A DNA stretch of 64,000 bases from positions 62,001-126,000 of the forward strand of contig JALGVJ010000004.1 of the NCBI GenBank assembly GCA_029838195.1, written 5' to 3'. The notes under the pieces were generated by a model. That model was not told where the DNA came from, ran no database searches, and saw only the letters and a program-made list of their open reading frames with translations. Each line of letters begins with the position of its first letter. Positions within the stretch are counted from its first letter, which is position 1. Shown here piece by piece: positions 40,295-50,745 of this stretch. The position numbers and the translations under genes are program-made. The stretch is from Promethearchaeota archaeon. Its GTDB lineage: Archaea > Asgardarchaeota > Lokiarchaeia > Sigyniarchaeales > SOKP01.

Positions 40295-40419
40295 ATATTC
40301 GTGTAGTATTTGTAGTTATAATTAATATATTTATTTTTAAAAAAAAAACCTTTATGTTAATTACATGTTATATTTCATGGTATTTATTAAATTGTTAGTA
40401 AATTCCTTCTTCATAAAAA

Positions 40420-43200
40420 TTATTTCTTTCTAGATTTAATAAGCTCCAGGTTTTTATCGAGATCAAACATGATATGGACCGATCCGGTGCCTATTGGCGA
40501 CACTTGTCCTACAATAACGTTTTCGGGTATTCCTAATAATCTTTCTTCCTCTCCATAAAGACCGGCATCTAAAAGTTGGTTAACGGTTACTTCGAAGGCA
40601 GCCCTGGCAAAAACGCTTGATTTTGAACCTGAAATCCCGTGTCGGCCAATGGATTGGATGGTTCCTGTACTACACATTAAATCGGCCAGAATTAATAAGT
40701 GACGCAAATCCACGTCTAACCCTTGTTGTTCTAAAACTTTTTGAGATTCTATTATGATTAAGTTACGAGCGGCTTCAATTCCGAATAATTTTTCCACTTC
40801 ATGTAAGTGATTGGAAATGGTTCTTGTAGGATCTACGCCTTCAATTTGAATGGCTCCTTGTAAATTCGTACCTTCGGTTTTAATTACCCATTCATTTCCA
40901 TCTTCGGTAGGGGTGAGAAGACCCCTTTTAATTCCTCTTATTCCTTTTATTACTTTTTTTAATATTTTTTCACGCAATTTTTGTAAACTCTGTAGATCTT
41001 CTATACCGGGGTCAATGATGATAGAATTCTTTTCTCTCTTGATAGTTCCTTTTTTCTTATACCTCTTTAAAATTTCGGGAATTTCATCAACATTAATCCC
41101 TTTTTTTTCACAAAGTTCGGGTATGAGATTTACCACGATATTCCAATTCACGAAATCAATATCCGCATCCGAGGTGATTTGCTCAATTCGTATTTGCTCA
41201 ATTCGATTATGTACCTTTATCGCTTCTTCTTCGCTCTTGTTATAAGGCTCTTCTAAATATATCGTCATCTGAGGAGTACTAGGAAATCTACGAGCATCTA
41301 CGATTTCGATTAAACGTGGAAGACCTTGCGTTACTGAAAACTCTTCTACGCCAGCGTAGTGAAATGTCCGTAATGTATTATGGGTAATTAAACCCTCCGC
41401 TGTAGTGAAATTTTCATGATTTTCAATTGAAAAATCGTATAAATATGGTGTAGGTGATTTTATTAATCTAATAGAAATAATTTCATCCCATATAATATCA
41501 CTTTGCAATGCTTTATGTAGAATATTCAATTCCTCGCTGATATCGATGCCCTCTTCTTTTGCCCTTCGTTCAAATATTTTTATATACCGATGAAGGGTTT
41601 GGCGTCTGATTTTTTGCTTGCGAGTATATTTTTTAATACTTGCTGCTAAAGCAGAATGCGCATCTATTTTTAATTTCATGTAGAGATTATTTAAAACTTT
41701 TCCAAATCCCGGAATTATATCTAAGCTATCACGTGATGAATCTTTTGATAGCTCTCTCTCCACTATTTTATTTAAAATAATATTCTTTTCAGATATGATT
41801 GAGCCAATTTTTTTCTTATATGTTGGAGCATATTTTCCTGAAATCCTTAAACAATAACAATTTTTTTCCTTGAATTTTGAAGCAATTATTCCAAATCTAG
41901 ATAATAATAAGCATATCCCATCTCTTAATTCCTTGGAACTTGTACTTGCCCTAATTTGCATTCTTTCGGCAGAAAAATTACCATCTCCATCAAAATAGGC
42001 TTGAAGTAACCCGGCTATAAAATCATCAGGCGCATTTAATGCCCACGAGGGTATAAATTTATTTCTTGCTCCTTTTCCGCAAAGTCTTTTAAAAATTGTT
42101 CCCAATAATGATGAAGAAAGAATAATTGATGAATTTGGTCCAAATTCTCCTTTTTCTTCATTTAAACTCCAAGAAATAGAATAGCTATTCGCAAAATCTA
42201 ATACTCGCTTCTTAAAATTTTCATCAATATTGGTTAATGCTATGAAATTTCCGGCATTAGTTCCTTCAGATAAATATGCTCCCATGATCCAACCAAAAGA
42301 AAAATTAAGAGGTAATTTATCCGGAATTACTATATTCGGATTCGAACAGGTTTTAGGATATATCTGACTATCTTGAAGCAAATCATTTTTCCCGGTTTTT
42401 AACGCTTTTAGTAATCCATTTACTCCAACTGGGATAGTATATTCTATATTGAATTCTTCCTTCCGGTTTCTTCCCATCCAATCTTTTGATTCTTTAACTG
42501 CATTTAACTCGGAACCAAACCAAGCCTCTTTTTTTGATACGTATTGTTTGATGTCCATGAAATCGATGGGATCTTCTGTCGGCAGATTTTTTATTAAGGG
42601 AATCCGATCTCCTATTTTTAATGTTCGCCCCTCGACAGGAATAATTTTATTATTTTTTCTCATCAAAAATGAATGTGAAAGGGTTGCCTCTATACTTCTA
42701 CCCGAACGTGTCTTTATCCTCAAAATTTCTCGTTTAGCAGGATGTCTACTTACTTGTTGAATGCGCCCCCAGTGAATCTTTTCATCTTGACCTAAACAAG
42801 GAACTTTTATTTCCTTAGAATCTAAATTTAATACTTCACAGTCGCCAACATGTTCTAAAATTTCTGCGTTTGACATTAATTCATCAATAAAATCTCCAAT
42901 ATTCAAGATTTTAGTATAGTTTCCCTCTTTTATGATTACTTTTTCTGTTCCCGGAATGCTCATCTGTGTTCCCGGTTCGCCAATAGATTGTGCGGCTACC
43001 GTGCCGACAGGTTCAGAAGCTTCCACGATTGCATTGGTATAATTAATGAAAATTTTATTCAAGAAATATTCTAATTGCTCTTCCTCTAAGTCTTCATCCT
43101 TAATTTTATCTCTAATCTTATCGATTAAATCTTCAGGAATACCATCTTCTTTCAATTCTTGTAATTTTTCTTCCAAAAACTTTTTTGTTACTTTTACCAT
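40420..43200 (-). CDS. rpoA2: DNA-directed RNA polymerase subunit A'' interrupted by an intein
   Basis: Exteins ...AAQSIGEPGTQM / TLRTFHYAGVEEFSVTQGLPRLIEI...; in-frame 528-aa insert. Confidence 0.97.
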   Translation of the reverse strand: MVKVTKKFLEEKLQELKEDGIPEDLIDKIRDKIKDEDLEEEQLEYFLNKIFINYTNAIVEASEPVGTVAAQSIGEPGTQMSIPGTEKVIIKEGNYTKILNIGDFIDELMSNAEILEHVGDCEVLNLDSKEIKVPCLGQDEKIHWGRIQQVSRHPAKREILRIKTRSGRSIEATLSHSFLMRKNNKIIPVEGRTLKIGDRIPLIKNLPTEDPIDFMDIKQYVSKKEAWFGSELNAVKESKDWMGRNRKEEFNIEYTIPVGVNGLLKALKTGKNDLLQDSQIYPKTCSNPNIVIPDKLPLNFSFGWIMGAYLSEGTNAGNFIALTNIDENFKKRVLDFANSYSISWSLNEEKGEFGPNSSIILSSSLLGTIFKRLCGKGARNKFIPSWALNAPDDFIAGLLQAYFDGDGNFSAERMQIRASTSSKELRDGICLLLSRFGIIASKFKEKNCYCLRISGKYAPTYKKKIGSIISEKNIILNKIVERELSKDSSRDSLDIIPGFGKVLNNLYMKLKIDAHSALAASIKKYTRKQKIRRQTLHRYIKIFERRAKEEGIDISEELNILHKALQSDIIWDEIISIRLIKSPTPYLYDFSIENHENFTTAEGLITHNTLRTFHYAGVEEFSVTQGLPRLIEIVDARRFPSTPQMTIYLEEPYNKSEEEAIKVHNRIEQIRIEQITSDADIDFVNWNIVVNLIPELCEKKGINVDEIPEILKRYKKKGTIKREKNSIIIDPGIEDLQSLQKLREKILKKVIKGIRGIKRGLLTPTEDGNEWVIKTEGTNLQGAIQIEGVDPTRTISNHLHEVEKLFGIEAARNLIIIESQKVLEQQGLDVDLRHLLILADLMCSTGTIQSIGRHGISGSKSSVFARAAFEVTVNQLLDAGLYGEEERLLGIPENVIVGQVSPIGTGSVHIMFDLDKNLELIKSRKK
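41377..42960 (-). mobile_element. Intein with LAGLIDADG homing endonuclease in RpoA''
   Basis: Starts Ser (SIPGTEKVIIKEG), block B ATLSHSFL, LAGLIDADG-like FGWIMGAYLSEG and IAGLLQAYFDGDG, ends LITHN followed by Thr; boundaries read from codons. Confidence 0.95.
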
Positions 43201-43213
43201 ATTTATTCCCTCC

Positions 43214-46195
43214 TTATTTTAATGAAGCTTTCCATTCTTTATATCCTTTAGTCATTTTCCCTCTCCAAATTGCATTTTTTCCAGTTTCCCTTTCGTATTG
43301 TGCCCGTAATTCCTCTTCGCTCATTTCTTCAATTAGTTTATGCTTGTCAATCTCCGATTCTGCAGATTCAACTTCTGCTTCTTTTTCAATTTTTGTTTCC
43401 GTCTTAGTTTTTGTTTTTTTTGATTCTTCAGCTTTAGAGATCATCTCTCTTGCTTGTTTTTCATATTTTTGAAGTTCCTCTCTTATTTTACTTACATCAA
43501 GACTCTTGGCTTTCAGAAGCAAGACATCTAAATTCACTGCATCTCCATGATCGGTCATTTGGGGATTTATTCCATCATCTCCATATTCAAATTGAATGAT
43601 ATTTTTATCTGCATTCCTTACGGTCCCATCGTTTTCAATGACCATATCTTGTAGTGCATTCACTAAACGACGTTGCATGTAGCCGCTCGTGGATGTCCGA
43701 ACTGCCGTGTCCACGAGTCCTTCCCTACCACCCATGGCATGGAAAAAGAATTCTGAAGGCTGTAGTCCATTTCGATAAGAAGAAGCAACAAAACCTCGTG
43801 CTTTTGGCGTTAAATCATTTACCTTGAAATGGGGCAATGTTCTCCACGTATATCCCCTATTAATTCGCTCTCCTCGAATAGCTTGTTGACCTACTACGGC
43901 GGACATTTGCCCTAAATTCAAAATATTTCCCCTCGCACCCGATTTCGTCATTATTACGGAATGAGCCTCATCTCCGATGTAATTAGCGGCTATTTCCATC
44001 GCTTTATTTCGAGCTTCTGCTAAGACTTGTCTTATTCGAAGTTCTAAAGTTTCTCTCATTGAACGTCCCGGAGCTCTTTTTAAAATCGTTGTATCATTAG
44101 TATAATACGCTTCAATTAATTTATCACATTCTTTGTCAGCAATCTCTAATTCTTCTTGAATTTTTTTATAGGCTTCTCCTTTCACATATACCTCATCAAG
44201 TCCCATTGTCATTCCATTTTTCCGAATGATGTATAACAACATTTTTGTTGCGCTGTCTAAAAATTCTCTACCTCGAGCATTCCCATGATCTTTAATGATT
44301 CGCTGTAATATACTGTTAGATTGCATCGGTCCAAAGGAATTTTCATCAATCGTTCCCGTGATTAATTTTCCATTCTTTATCATCACGTATGCATCATACG
44401 GACAATCTAATTCCTTACATTCCTCCCCTTCTATTGTATAACATTTCTTACAGAATTTAGAACGCACGTGAATATTTAGATCTTCCGGAAATAATGCACT
44501 AAAAATTTGTTTTCCCGAATATAAAGGTTCAGGCTCCTTAACCACGGGTTCAAAATCATTTATGGAAAAATTAGGATGCGTTTTGAAAATATCTGCCATG
44601 TAAAGTAATTTTAAAGCTTCCTTTTTTGTATAAAGAGAATCCTTACTGGTGAATTGAAATACACTGGAAATAAAATCTTGAATGCCCCCCAAAATAGGGC
44701 CCCCAAAACGAGGAGATAAAATGTGTTCTTGAACCTTTAATAAAAATTCTGCCTCTGTTCGAGCCTCTTCACTCTGGGGAACGTGTAAATTCATTTCATC
44801 TCCATCAAAATCCGCGTTGTAAGGGGGACAAACAGTAAGGTTAAGTCTAAAGGTTTTTCCATCCATGATTTTTACTTCATGGGCCATGATGGACATTCGA
44901 TGGAGGGAGGGCTGGCGATTAAAGAGGACTAAATCACCATCATTTAAGTGACGCTCCACGATAAACCCTGGTGCTAACATGTCTGCTATGATCTTCCGAT
45001 TCTTTACATATCGTAAATCAATCCGCCTGCGATCATTTCGAATGATATAATTCGCTCCAGGATGCTTGTTCGGACCATTTAATACTATTTGTTTCATTTC
45101 TTCAATGTTCCAATCATTTACATTGGTTGGAATCGTTAAAATTTTAGCGATATCGATGGGCACCCCCACTTCATTAATGCTAATGTGAGGATTAGGCGTG
45201 ATCACGCTCCGTGCTGAAAAATCTACCCGCTTGCCGCTTAAATTGCTCCGAAATCGCCCTTCCTTTCCCTTTAATCTTTGAGTAAGAGTTCTTAAAGCTC
45301 GTCCGGATCGGTGCCGTGCTGGAGGAATCCCTGAAACTTGATTGTCAAAATAAGTGGTTACGTGATATTGTAATAATTCCCATAAATCTTCTACAATCAA
45401 GTGAGGAGCACCGGCATCAATATTTTCCCTTAATCTCTGGTTAATACGGATGACATCCACTAATTTATGGGTTAAATCATCTTCTGAACGAATTCCACTA
45501 TCCAAGGTGATAGAAGGTCTCGCACAAACAGGGGGAATGGGTAATACCGTAAAAATAACCCACTCTAATCGAGCATTTTCCGGTTGAATGCCTAAAATTC
45601 GCATGTCACCATCCGGAATCTTTTTTAACCTCTCTAAAATTTCAATAGGAGTTAACCTTCGGGATCCCTTCCCCTCTTCCTCCTCATAAAAAGTTGTGGG
45701 TTTTTCTATTATGATCTTTTTTCTTTTCGTCCCACAATAAGGACAAATCCTGTTTTTCCGGGCTAATTTGAAAACATTTCGCGTGGTGTCTACATCGCCT
45801 TCAAAATACATTTGACGATGCTTTGATTGTTCTTTTCTAAACCGTTCTTTATCCTCTTCAGAAAGTAATAATCGGGAACATTCCGGACAAATCGAACGTA
45901 AGACTTTTAATACCTTTTTAGCATAACCAACATGAATGACTGGACGAGCTAATTCAATATGACCAAAATGCCCTAGACAATTCGAAACCAAATTACCGCA
46001 AGTTTGGCAACGCTGGCCAGGTTCAATCGTTCCTAAGCGCTGATCCATCAAACCAGATGGAATGGGAAGTCCATCTTCGTCGTATGTGTCTGCCGTAATT
46101 ATCCGTGCAGCAGACATTTTTCGAATCTCATCCGGACTCAATAATCCGAACTTGATTTTCTCGATTAATTTTGTTTTAGAAATGAAGTGGCTCAT
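43214..46195 (-). CDS. rpoA1: DNA-directed RNA polymerase subunit A'
   Basis: NADFDGDEMNLHVPQ catalytic motif, LFNRQPSLHRMSIMAHEV, MTKSGARGN, N-terminal zinc Cys motif. Confidence 0.98.
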   Translation of the reverse strand: MSHFISKTKLIEKIKFGLLSPDEIRKMSAARIITADTYDEDGLPIPSGLMDQRLGTIEPGQRCQTCGNLVSNCLGHFGHIELARPVIHVGYAKKVLKVLRSICPECSRLLLSEEDKERFRKEQSKHRQMYFEGDVDTTRNVFKLARKNRICPYCGTKRKKIIIEKPTTFYEEEEGKGSRRLTPIEILERLKKIPDGDMRILGIQPENARLEWVIFTVLPIPPVCARPSITLDSGIRSEDDLTHKLVDVIRINQRLRENIDAGAPHLIVEDLWELLQYHVTTYFDNQVSGIPPARHRSGRALRTLTQRLKGKEGRFRSNLSGKRVDFSARSVITPNPHISINEVGVPIDIAKILTIPTNVNDWNIEEMKQIVLNGPNKHPGANYIIRNDRRRIDLRYVKNRKIIADMLAPGFIVERHLNDGDLVLFNRQPSLHRMSIMAHEVKIMDGKTFRLNLTVCPPYNADFDGDEMNLHVPQSEEARTEAEFLLKVQEHILSPRFGGPILGGIQDFISSVFQFTSKDSLYTKKEALKLLYMADIFKTHPNFSINDFEPVVKEPEPLYSGKQIFSALFPEDLNIHVRSKFCKKCYTIEGEECKELDCPYDAYVMIKNGKLITGTIDENSFGPMQSNSILQRIIKDHGNARGREFLDSATKMLLYIIRKNGMTMGLDEVYVKGEAYKKIQEELEIADKECDKLIEAYYTNDTTILKRAPGRSMRETLELRIRQVLAEARNKAMEIAANYIGDEAHSVIMTKSGARGNILNLGQMSAVVGQQAIRGERINRGYTWRTLPHFKVNDLTPKARGFVASSYRNGLQPSEFFFHAMGGREGLVDTAVRTSTSGYMQRRLVNALQDMVIENDGTVRNADKNIIQFEYGDDGINPQMTDHGDAVNLDVLLLKAKSLDVSKIREELQKYEKQAREMISKAEESKKTKTKTETKIEKEAEVESAESEIDKHKLIEEMSEEELRAQYERETGKNAIWRGKMTKGYKEWKASLK

Positions 46196-46640
46196 AGAAG
46201 TTTAACCTCATGAAGTTATAGAATTTTGATTATTTTTTTCATAAATGAGAGCAAACCTGCTATTAGAAAATTTTGTATTCATAGAAGAATGCACTCTTCT
46301 TCAATTTTAGATTTGATATAAGTGATAAAATGAGTTGATAAAGTACAGCACACTGTATTAGATTTAAATGTATTAAATTAAAAAAATTTTACGCTTTTTT
46401 CCATATAAAACATGATGATTCTTACATTATTATGAGTACGCAGTTGCACGTGAATGATAAACCGAAGTTGGATTTTATCTCTTTTACTTTACTCACTCAT
46501 TTCTATTCGTGGCAAAATTAACAAGTTTAGGAACAAGTTTTATAATTATTTTTTCTATTACGCTACAAACTTTTAAAAAAGAACCTTAATTTCTAAATAT
46601 TTCTATTTTTATATAAAATGTTTTATTTAATTAAATAGAA

Positions 46641-47240
46641 ATGAACAAGCTAAGAGTAATTCTGGAGAAGAAAATAGTTATTTTCATCATGCAATTCAGT
46701 TTTTTATCCTTGCTCCTTCAAGTTGGAGATTATCACGTTAATTTACTTTTTGATGAAGGCATTATAGAAGTGAGGAGAACAATCATCTCCTTTCTTGGAA
46801 GATTGATTATATATCAAACGCACCATGACTTTTTATTTCTTAATGCTTGCTGGATGTTTATTTCCTTGATCCCCTCGCTTTTATATTTAGATTATAAAAA
46901 AGCCACTTCCATGAATTTGACCACGTTTTTCATTCCTAATTTCTTTTTTTATATATTTTTTTCCCGTTATTCTCCCGATTATTTTTCTATGTATTTTACC
47001 AAATTTTTCCTTCAAACAATCATCATGGGCTTAATAATAATTTCTTTTTCAATTGCTAGTGCTTTAGTGCTATTGAAAATTAAAAATTTTTTCGCAACCA
47101 CGTGGAGGAAAGAAGCAAATAAAGTTGAATTGAATATTCAATCCAAATGTCCGTATTGTGGAACCGAATTTCAATCCATGCCAAAAATTTGCTATAATTG
47201 TTCGAAAGAATTAAAAGAAGAGGTACGGGAACATGAGTGA
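46641..47240 (+). CDS. Predicted membrane protein with C-terminal zinc ribbon
   Basis: Several hydrophobic segments then CPYCGTEFQSMPKICYNC; 8-bp overlap with next ORF. Confidence 0.75.
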   Translation: MNKLRVILEKKIVIFIMQFSFLSLLLQVGDYHVNLLFDEGIIEVRRTIISFLGRLIIYQTHHDFLFLNACWMFISLIPSLLYLDYKKATSMNLTTFFIPNFFFYIFFSRYSPDYFSMYFTKFFLQTIIMGLIIISFSIASALVLLKIKNFFATTWRKEANKVELNIQSKCPYCGTEFQSMPKICYNCSKELKEEVREHE

Positions 47241-48675
47241 AAGGGATTTTCATGCTTTATTTTATCCTAAAACAGTCGTGATCCAAGAAGCAAAGGAAAA
47301 AATTGCCTTTTTCATCAAGGGATTTAAAAGACAAGGCTTTCCTTTAGAAAACTTGTATTTAATTAATTCAAGAGAGCAGAATTTACTTGGTTTAAAATGT
47401 TATCCATCCATTGACGAAATCCCCATTGAAACGATTGATTACTTGATTTTTGCAATAAGAAGAGAAAAAACAATCGACTCTCTCAATGAAATATTATCAA
47501 AGAAAAAGGTTAAATTCATTCATATTTTTACTGCTGGAATGGGAGAAGCTGATGAAATTGGAAGCCAAATTGAGAAAGAAATAAAAAATTTACTCGATAA
47601 ATATCCCAAAACTCGTGCTATAGGCCCCAATTGCATGGGCGTGTATTGTCCACGAGGAAAAAACGCATATTATTCATCTTTTCCCGTAGAAAGTGGTACT
47701 ATTGGATTAATATTTCAATCAGGCGATCTTCATTCTCGTATGATAAAATTTGGCTCTAGATTATATGGTTTGAGGTTTGCCAAGGGAATTTCCATTGGAA
47801 ATACCGTTGATCTCCAAGTCTCTGAGTTTTTGGAATATTTTAATGAAGATCCCGAAATTGAGATCATCTGTGTCTATTTTGAAGGTTTTTCTCCCCTTCA
47901 TGAAAAAGAGCCGAAACGATTTTTAGAAACCGTGAAAAAGGTTAAAAAACCCGTGCTTTTCATGCGCGGAGGACGGACTAAACGAGCCCAGACGGCTATA
48001 ATATCTCATACGGGAACGTTAGCATCCTCTCAAAAGATATGGTCAGCAATCTATAAGCAAACACCCTTGTTGGAAATACCGCCTTCCTTGGAAGATCTAT
48101 TAGATACCACCTACATGTTTAAAAATTATATATCCAGATTTAAAAACGGGAAAAATATACTATTTCCCCAAAATAAGCGGGTTTTAATCGTTTTATGGTC
48201 CGGGGGATTTGGGATTTTAGCGACAGATACCCTAACAGAATTAGGTTTTAAAATTCCTCAATTTAAAAAAAAAGCATTAGATGAATTAAAAAAGATCTAC
48301 CCCTTGAAAATTGGCTCCCTTTCGAATCCTCTTGACATGCCTTGGATCACTTCAAAAAAAGCATTTGTCGATATTACAATTAAAGCCTTAGAACAAGGCA
48401 TTGATTTCTTGATAATTGAAACGGATGCGTGGCGAAACATGGAAGGAGAAGAATTTAAAAATTATTACAATAATTTGAAAAAAATAAAGGAGCACGTGGA
48501 GAGTTCGAATAAAGTTTTTTCCATTGTGCTACATCAATATCCGAGTAGTTCAAGAGAAAAATTTTATTCCATGCTAATTAAGGATAATTTTCTCGTATAT
48601 TCCACCATAGAGAGAGCCGCAAGAGCATTTTTAAAACTTCTTGAATATGGTAAAAAAGTGGAGAAATTTACTTGA
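47233..48675 (+). CDS. NDP-forming acyl-CoA synthetase alpha-like protein (tandem copy 1)
   Basis: GLKCYPSIDEIP, AIGPNCMGVY, IFQSGD, ISHTGTLAS; no ATP-grasp domain. Confidence 0.8.
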   Translation: MSERDFHALFYPKTVVIQEAKEKIAFFIKGFKRQGFPLENLYLINSREQNLLGLKCYPSIDEIPIETIDYLIFAIRREKTIDSLNEILSKKKVKFIHIFTAGMGEADEIGSQIEKEIKNLLDKYPKTRAIGPNCMGVYCPRGKNAYYSSFPVESGTIGLIFQSGDLHSRMIKFGSRLYGLRFAKGISIGNTVDLQVSEFLEYFNEDPEIEIICVYFEGFSPLHEKEPKRFLETVKKVKKPVLFMRGGRTKRAQTAIISHTGTLASSQKIWSAIYKQTPLLEIPPSLEDLLDTTYMFKNYISRFKNGKNILFPQNKRVLIVLWSGGFGILATDTLTELGFKIPQFKKKALDELKKIYPLKIGSLSNPLDMPWITSKKAFVDITIKALEQGIDFLIIETDAWRNMEGEEFKNYYNNLKKIKEHVESSNKVFSIVLHQYPSSSREKFYSMLIKDNFLVYSTIERAARAFLKLLEYGKKVEKFT

Positions 48676-48817
48676 TTGATAACGAGACTTAAATATAACC
48701 ATTTTGCTTCCATGAGAATCTTAAACTCTAAATCTAATCCTTAATTTTATTAAATAATTTTTAATAAAACGTCGTTTAACTTAAAACACTAAAAAATCTT
48801 TAATTGAGATTTTTATC

Positions 48818-50275
48818 ATGCCGAATTTAGACCTTCTATTTGCTCCAAAAACCGTTGCCATTTACGAGGCAAAAGAGAAATTTCAATATTTTATAGAAGG
48901 ATTTAAATCTCAAGGATTTAATCTTGAAAATCTATTTTTAATTACGCCCTCTTACGACCATTTATTTGGTATTAAATGTTATCCCTCTTTTGAAGAAATT
49001 CCCGTATCCTCCATAGATCTATTAATTTTAGCTATCGGGAGAAATAGAGTCGCTAATGAATTAGAACAAATATTAAAAATAAAGAAAGTAAAATTTATAC
49101 ATTTATTCACTGCGGGTTTGGGAGAATTTGATGAAAAGGGCATGCAAATCGAAAGAAAATTAAAGGAACTCATAGATTCCAATGAAGACGTAAGAGCTTT
49201 TGGTCCAAATTGCATGGGGGTATACTCTCCAGCAGGAAAAAACGCTTATCTTCCCGACTTTCCTGTTGTAAGCGGAAAAATTGGATTGATTTATCAATCT
49301 GGTGATCTTTTGACTCAAACCATTCGATTTGGCTACACTCGCCATGGACTCACCTTTTCTAAAGGAATTTCTGTTGGAAATTGCATGGATTTACAAGTTT
49401 CTGATTTTTTAGAATATTTTAATGATGACCCGGAAATTGAAATTATTGGAATTTATTTTGAAGGTTTCCCTAAATACCGACCAAGTGAAGGAAAAAGATT
49501 TTTTCACCGGTTGAAAAAAATAAAAAAGCCCATTCTATTTTTGAGAGGGGGAATTACAACTCGAGCTCAAACAGCGATCATGAGTCATACGGGAACCTTG
49601 AGTACGGATGATAAAATTTGGAACGGCATCTCCAGGCAATCCACCTTGATCAATGTAGAAAGTTCTTTAGATGATATGATTGACGCTCTTGCCATTTTCG
49701 ATCATATTTTTAGAAAATATCCGGCAATGTCTTTAAGAGAAAAAATTCAATTTCTTCCAAAAGGGAAGAATGCTTTGGTTCTTCTCTGGTCGGGAGGCTT
49801 GGGTGTTTTAGATACGGATACGCTAACCAAAATAGGACTCAATCTTCCTCTATTCAAGGAAGAAACAAAAGATAAATTATTGAAAATCTATCCGTTAAAA
49901 GTAGGGTCTCTTTCAAATCCCTTAGACTTACCTTGGATCACTCGTTCTGAAGTATTTTTTAAGCTATGCAAGGCGGCGATCACGGAAGAAATTGACGTTA
50001 TTATCATGCATACCAATATTTTTGTTTTACGAGATAATGAACGATTCAGGTTATATCTTGAAAATTTAAATAAATTAAAAGAGCATGTTGATTCCAACCA
50101 TAAAATTCTCATGCTAATCTTATTTGATTCCCCTGAAAAAGAATGGATTTACTATTATAACATCCTCAAGGAAAATGGTTTTCTCGTATATCCCAATTTA
50201 AAACGGGCGGCGAACGCCTTTTTAAAATTGCATGAATATCGTACAAGAATGCGATTTGATTCCTTGAAAAGATAA
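48818..50275 (+). CDS. NDP-forming acyl-CoA synthetase alpha-like protein (tandem copy 2)
   Basis: Colinear with the preceding ORF: AFGPNCMGVY, IYQSGD, MSHTGTLST, YPLKVGSLSNPLDLPWIT. Confidence 0.8.
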   Translation: MPNLDLLFAPKTVAIYEAKEKFQYFIEGFKSQGFNLENLFLITPSYDHLFGIKCYPSFEEIPVSSIDLLILAIGRNRVANELEQILKIKKVKFIHLFTAGLGEFDEKGMQIERKLKELIDSNEDVRAFGPNCMGVYSPAGKNAYLPDFPVVSGKIGLIYQSGDLLTQTIRFGYTRHGLTFSKGISVGNCMDLQVSDFLEYFNDDPEIEIIGIYFEGFPKYRPSEGKRFFHRLKKIKKPILFLRGGITTRAQTAIMSHTGTLSTDDKIWNGISRQSTLINVESSLDDMIDALAIFDHIFRKYPAMSLREKIQFLPKGKNALVLLWSGGLGVLDTDTLTKIGLNLPLFKEETKDKLLKIYPLKVGSLSNPLDLPWITRSEVFFKLCKAAITEEIDVIIMHTNIFVLRDNERFRLYLENLNKLKEHVDSNHKILMLILFDSPEKEWIYYYNILKENGFLVYPNLKRAANAFLKLHEYRTRMRFDSLKR

Positions 50276-50745
50276 GTTAAAAGCCCGTTAATTAAGAATT
50301 AAATATTTTCCTCTTTTTTTTAATGAGCATCATTTAGGATATCCCTCCAAATTCACTTTTAACTTTATTTTAATATAGTAATAAAAAAGGTCAAAATTTT
50401 TAAAAATTTAATAATAATAAACCTGAAAAATTTGAATATTAAGGAATAATTAGCTGATAAAATAAAGATGTTAAAGAGATGTTTATTTTTGTTTCTACTT
50501 TTGCAATAGGAGTTAATATCATATCGCTCTTTATTTTTTACTGGCCGAACTTTTGATTTCCATGAAAACGTAAGGGATATACCTTAGTTTCATTAAAAAG
50601 TGTGTCTATTACACTTGTTATTAATCTTAAATTTAAAAATGAATCATCTTAATAAAGGATAAAAAATTTAGAAAAACATTGATATATCATTTTGGACTCA
50701 TCTAATTTAATCAGAACCCAATTTTAAATTAGGAATAAAAAAAAT

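Noticed and set aside
42449-43472. Plus-strand ORFs opposite RpoA''/RpoA' (103 aa, 95 aa)
   Set aside because: Antisense to conserved RNAP genes; low-complexity hydrophobic shadow frames.
48745-48769. Inverted repeat ttttattaaa-taatt-tttaataaaa between the tandem CoA-ligase-like genes
   Set aside because: All A/T arms in an AT-rich intergenic region; expected by chance.
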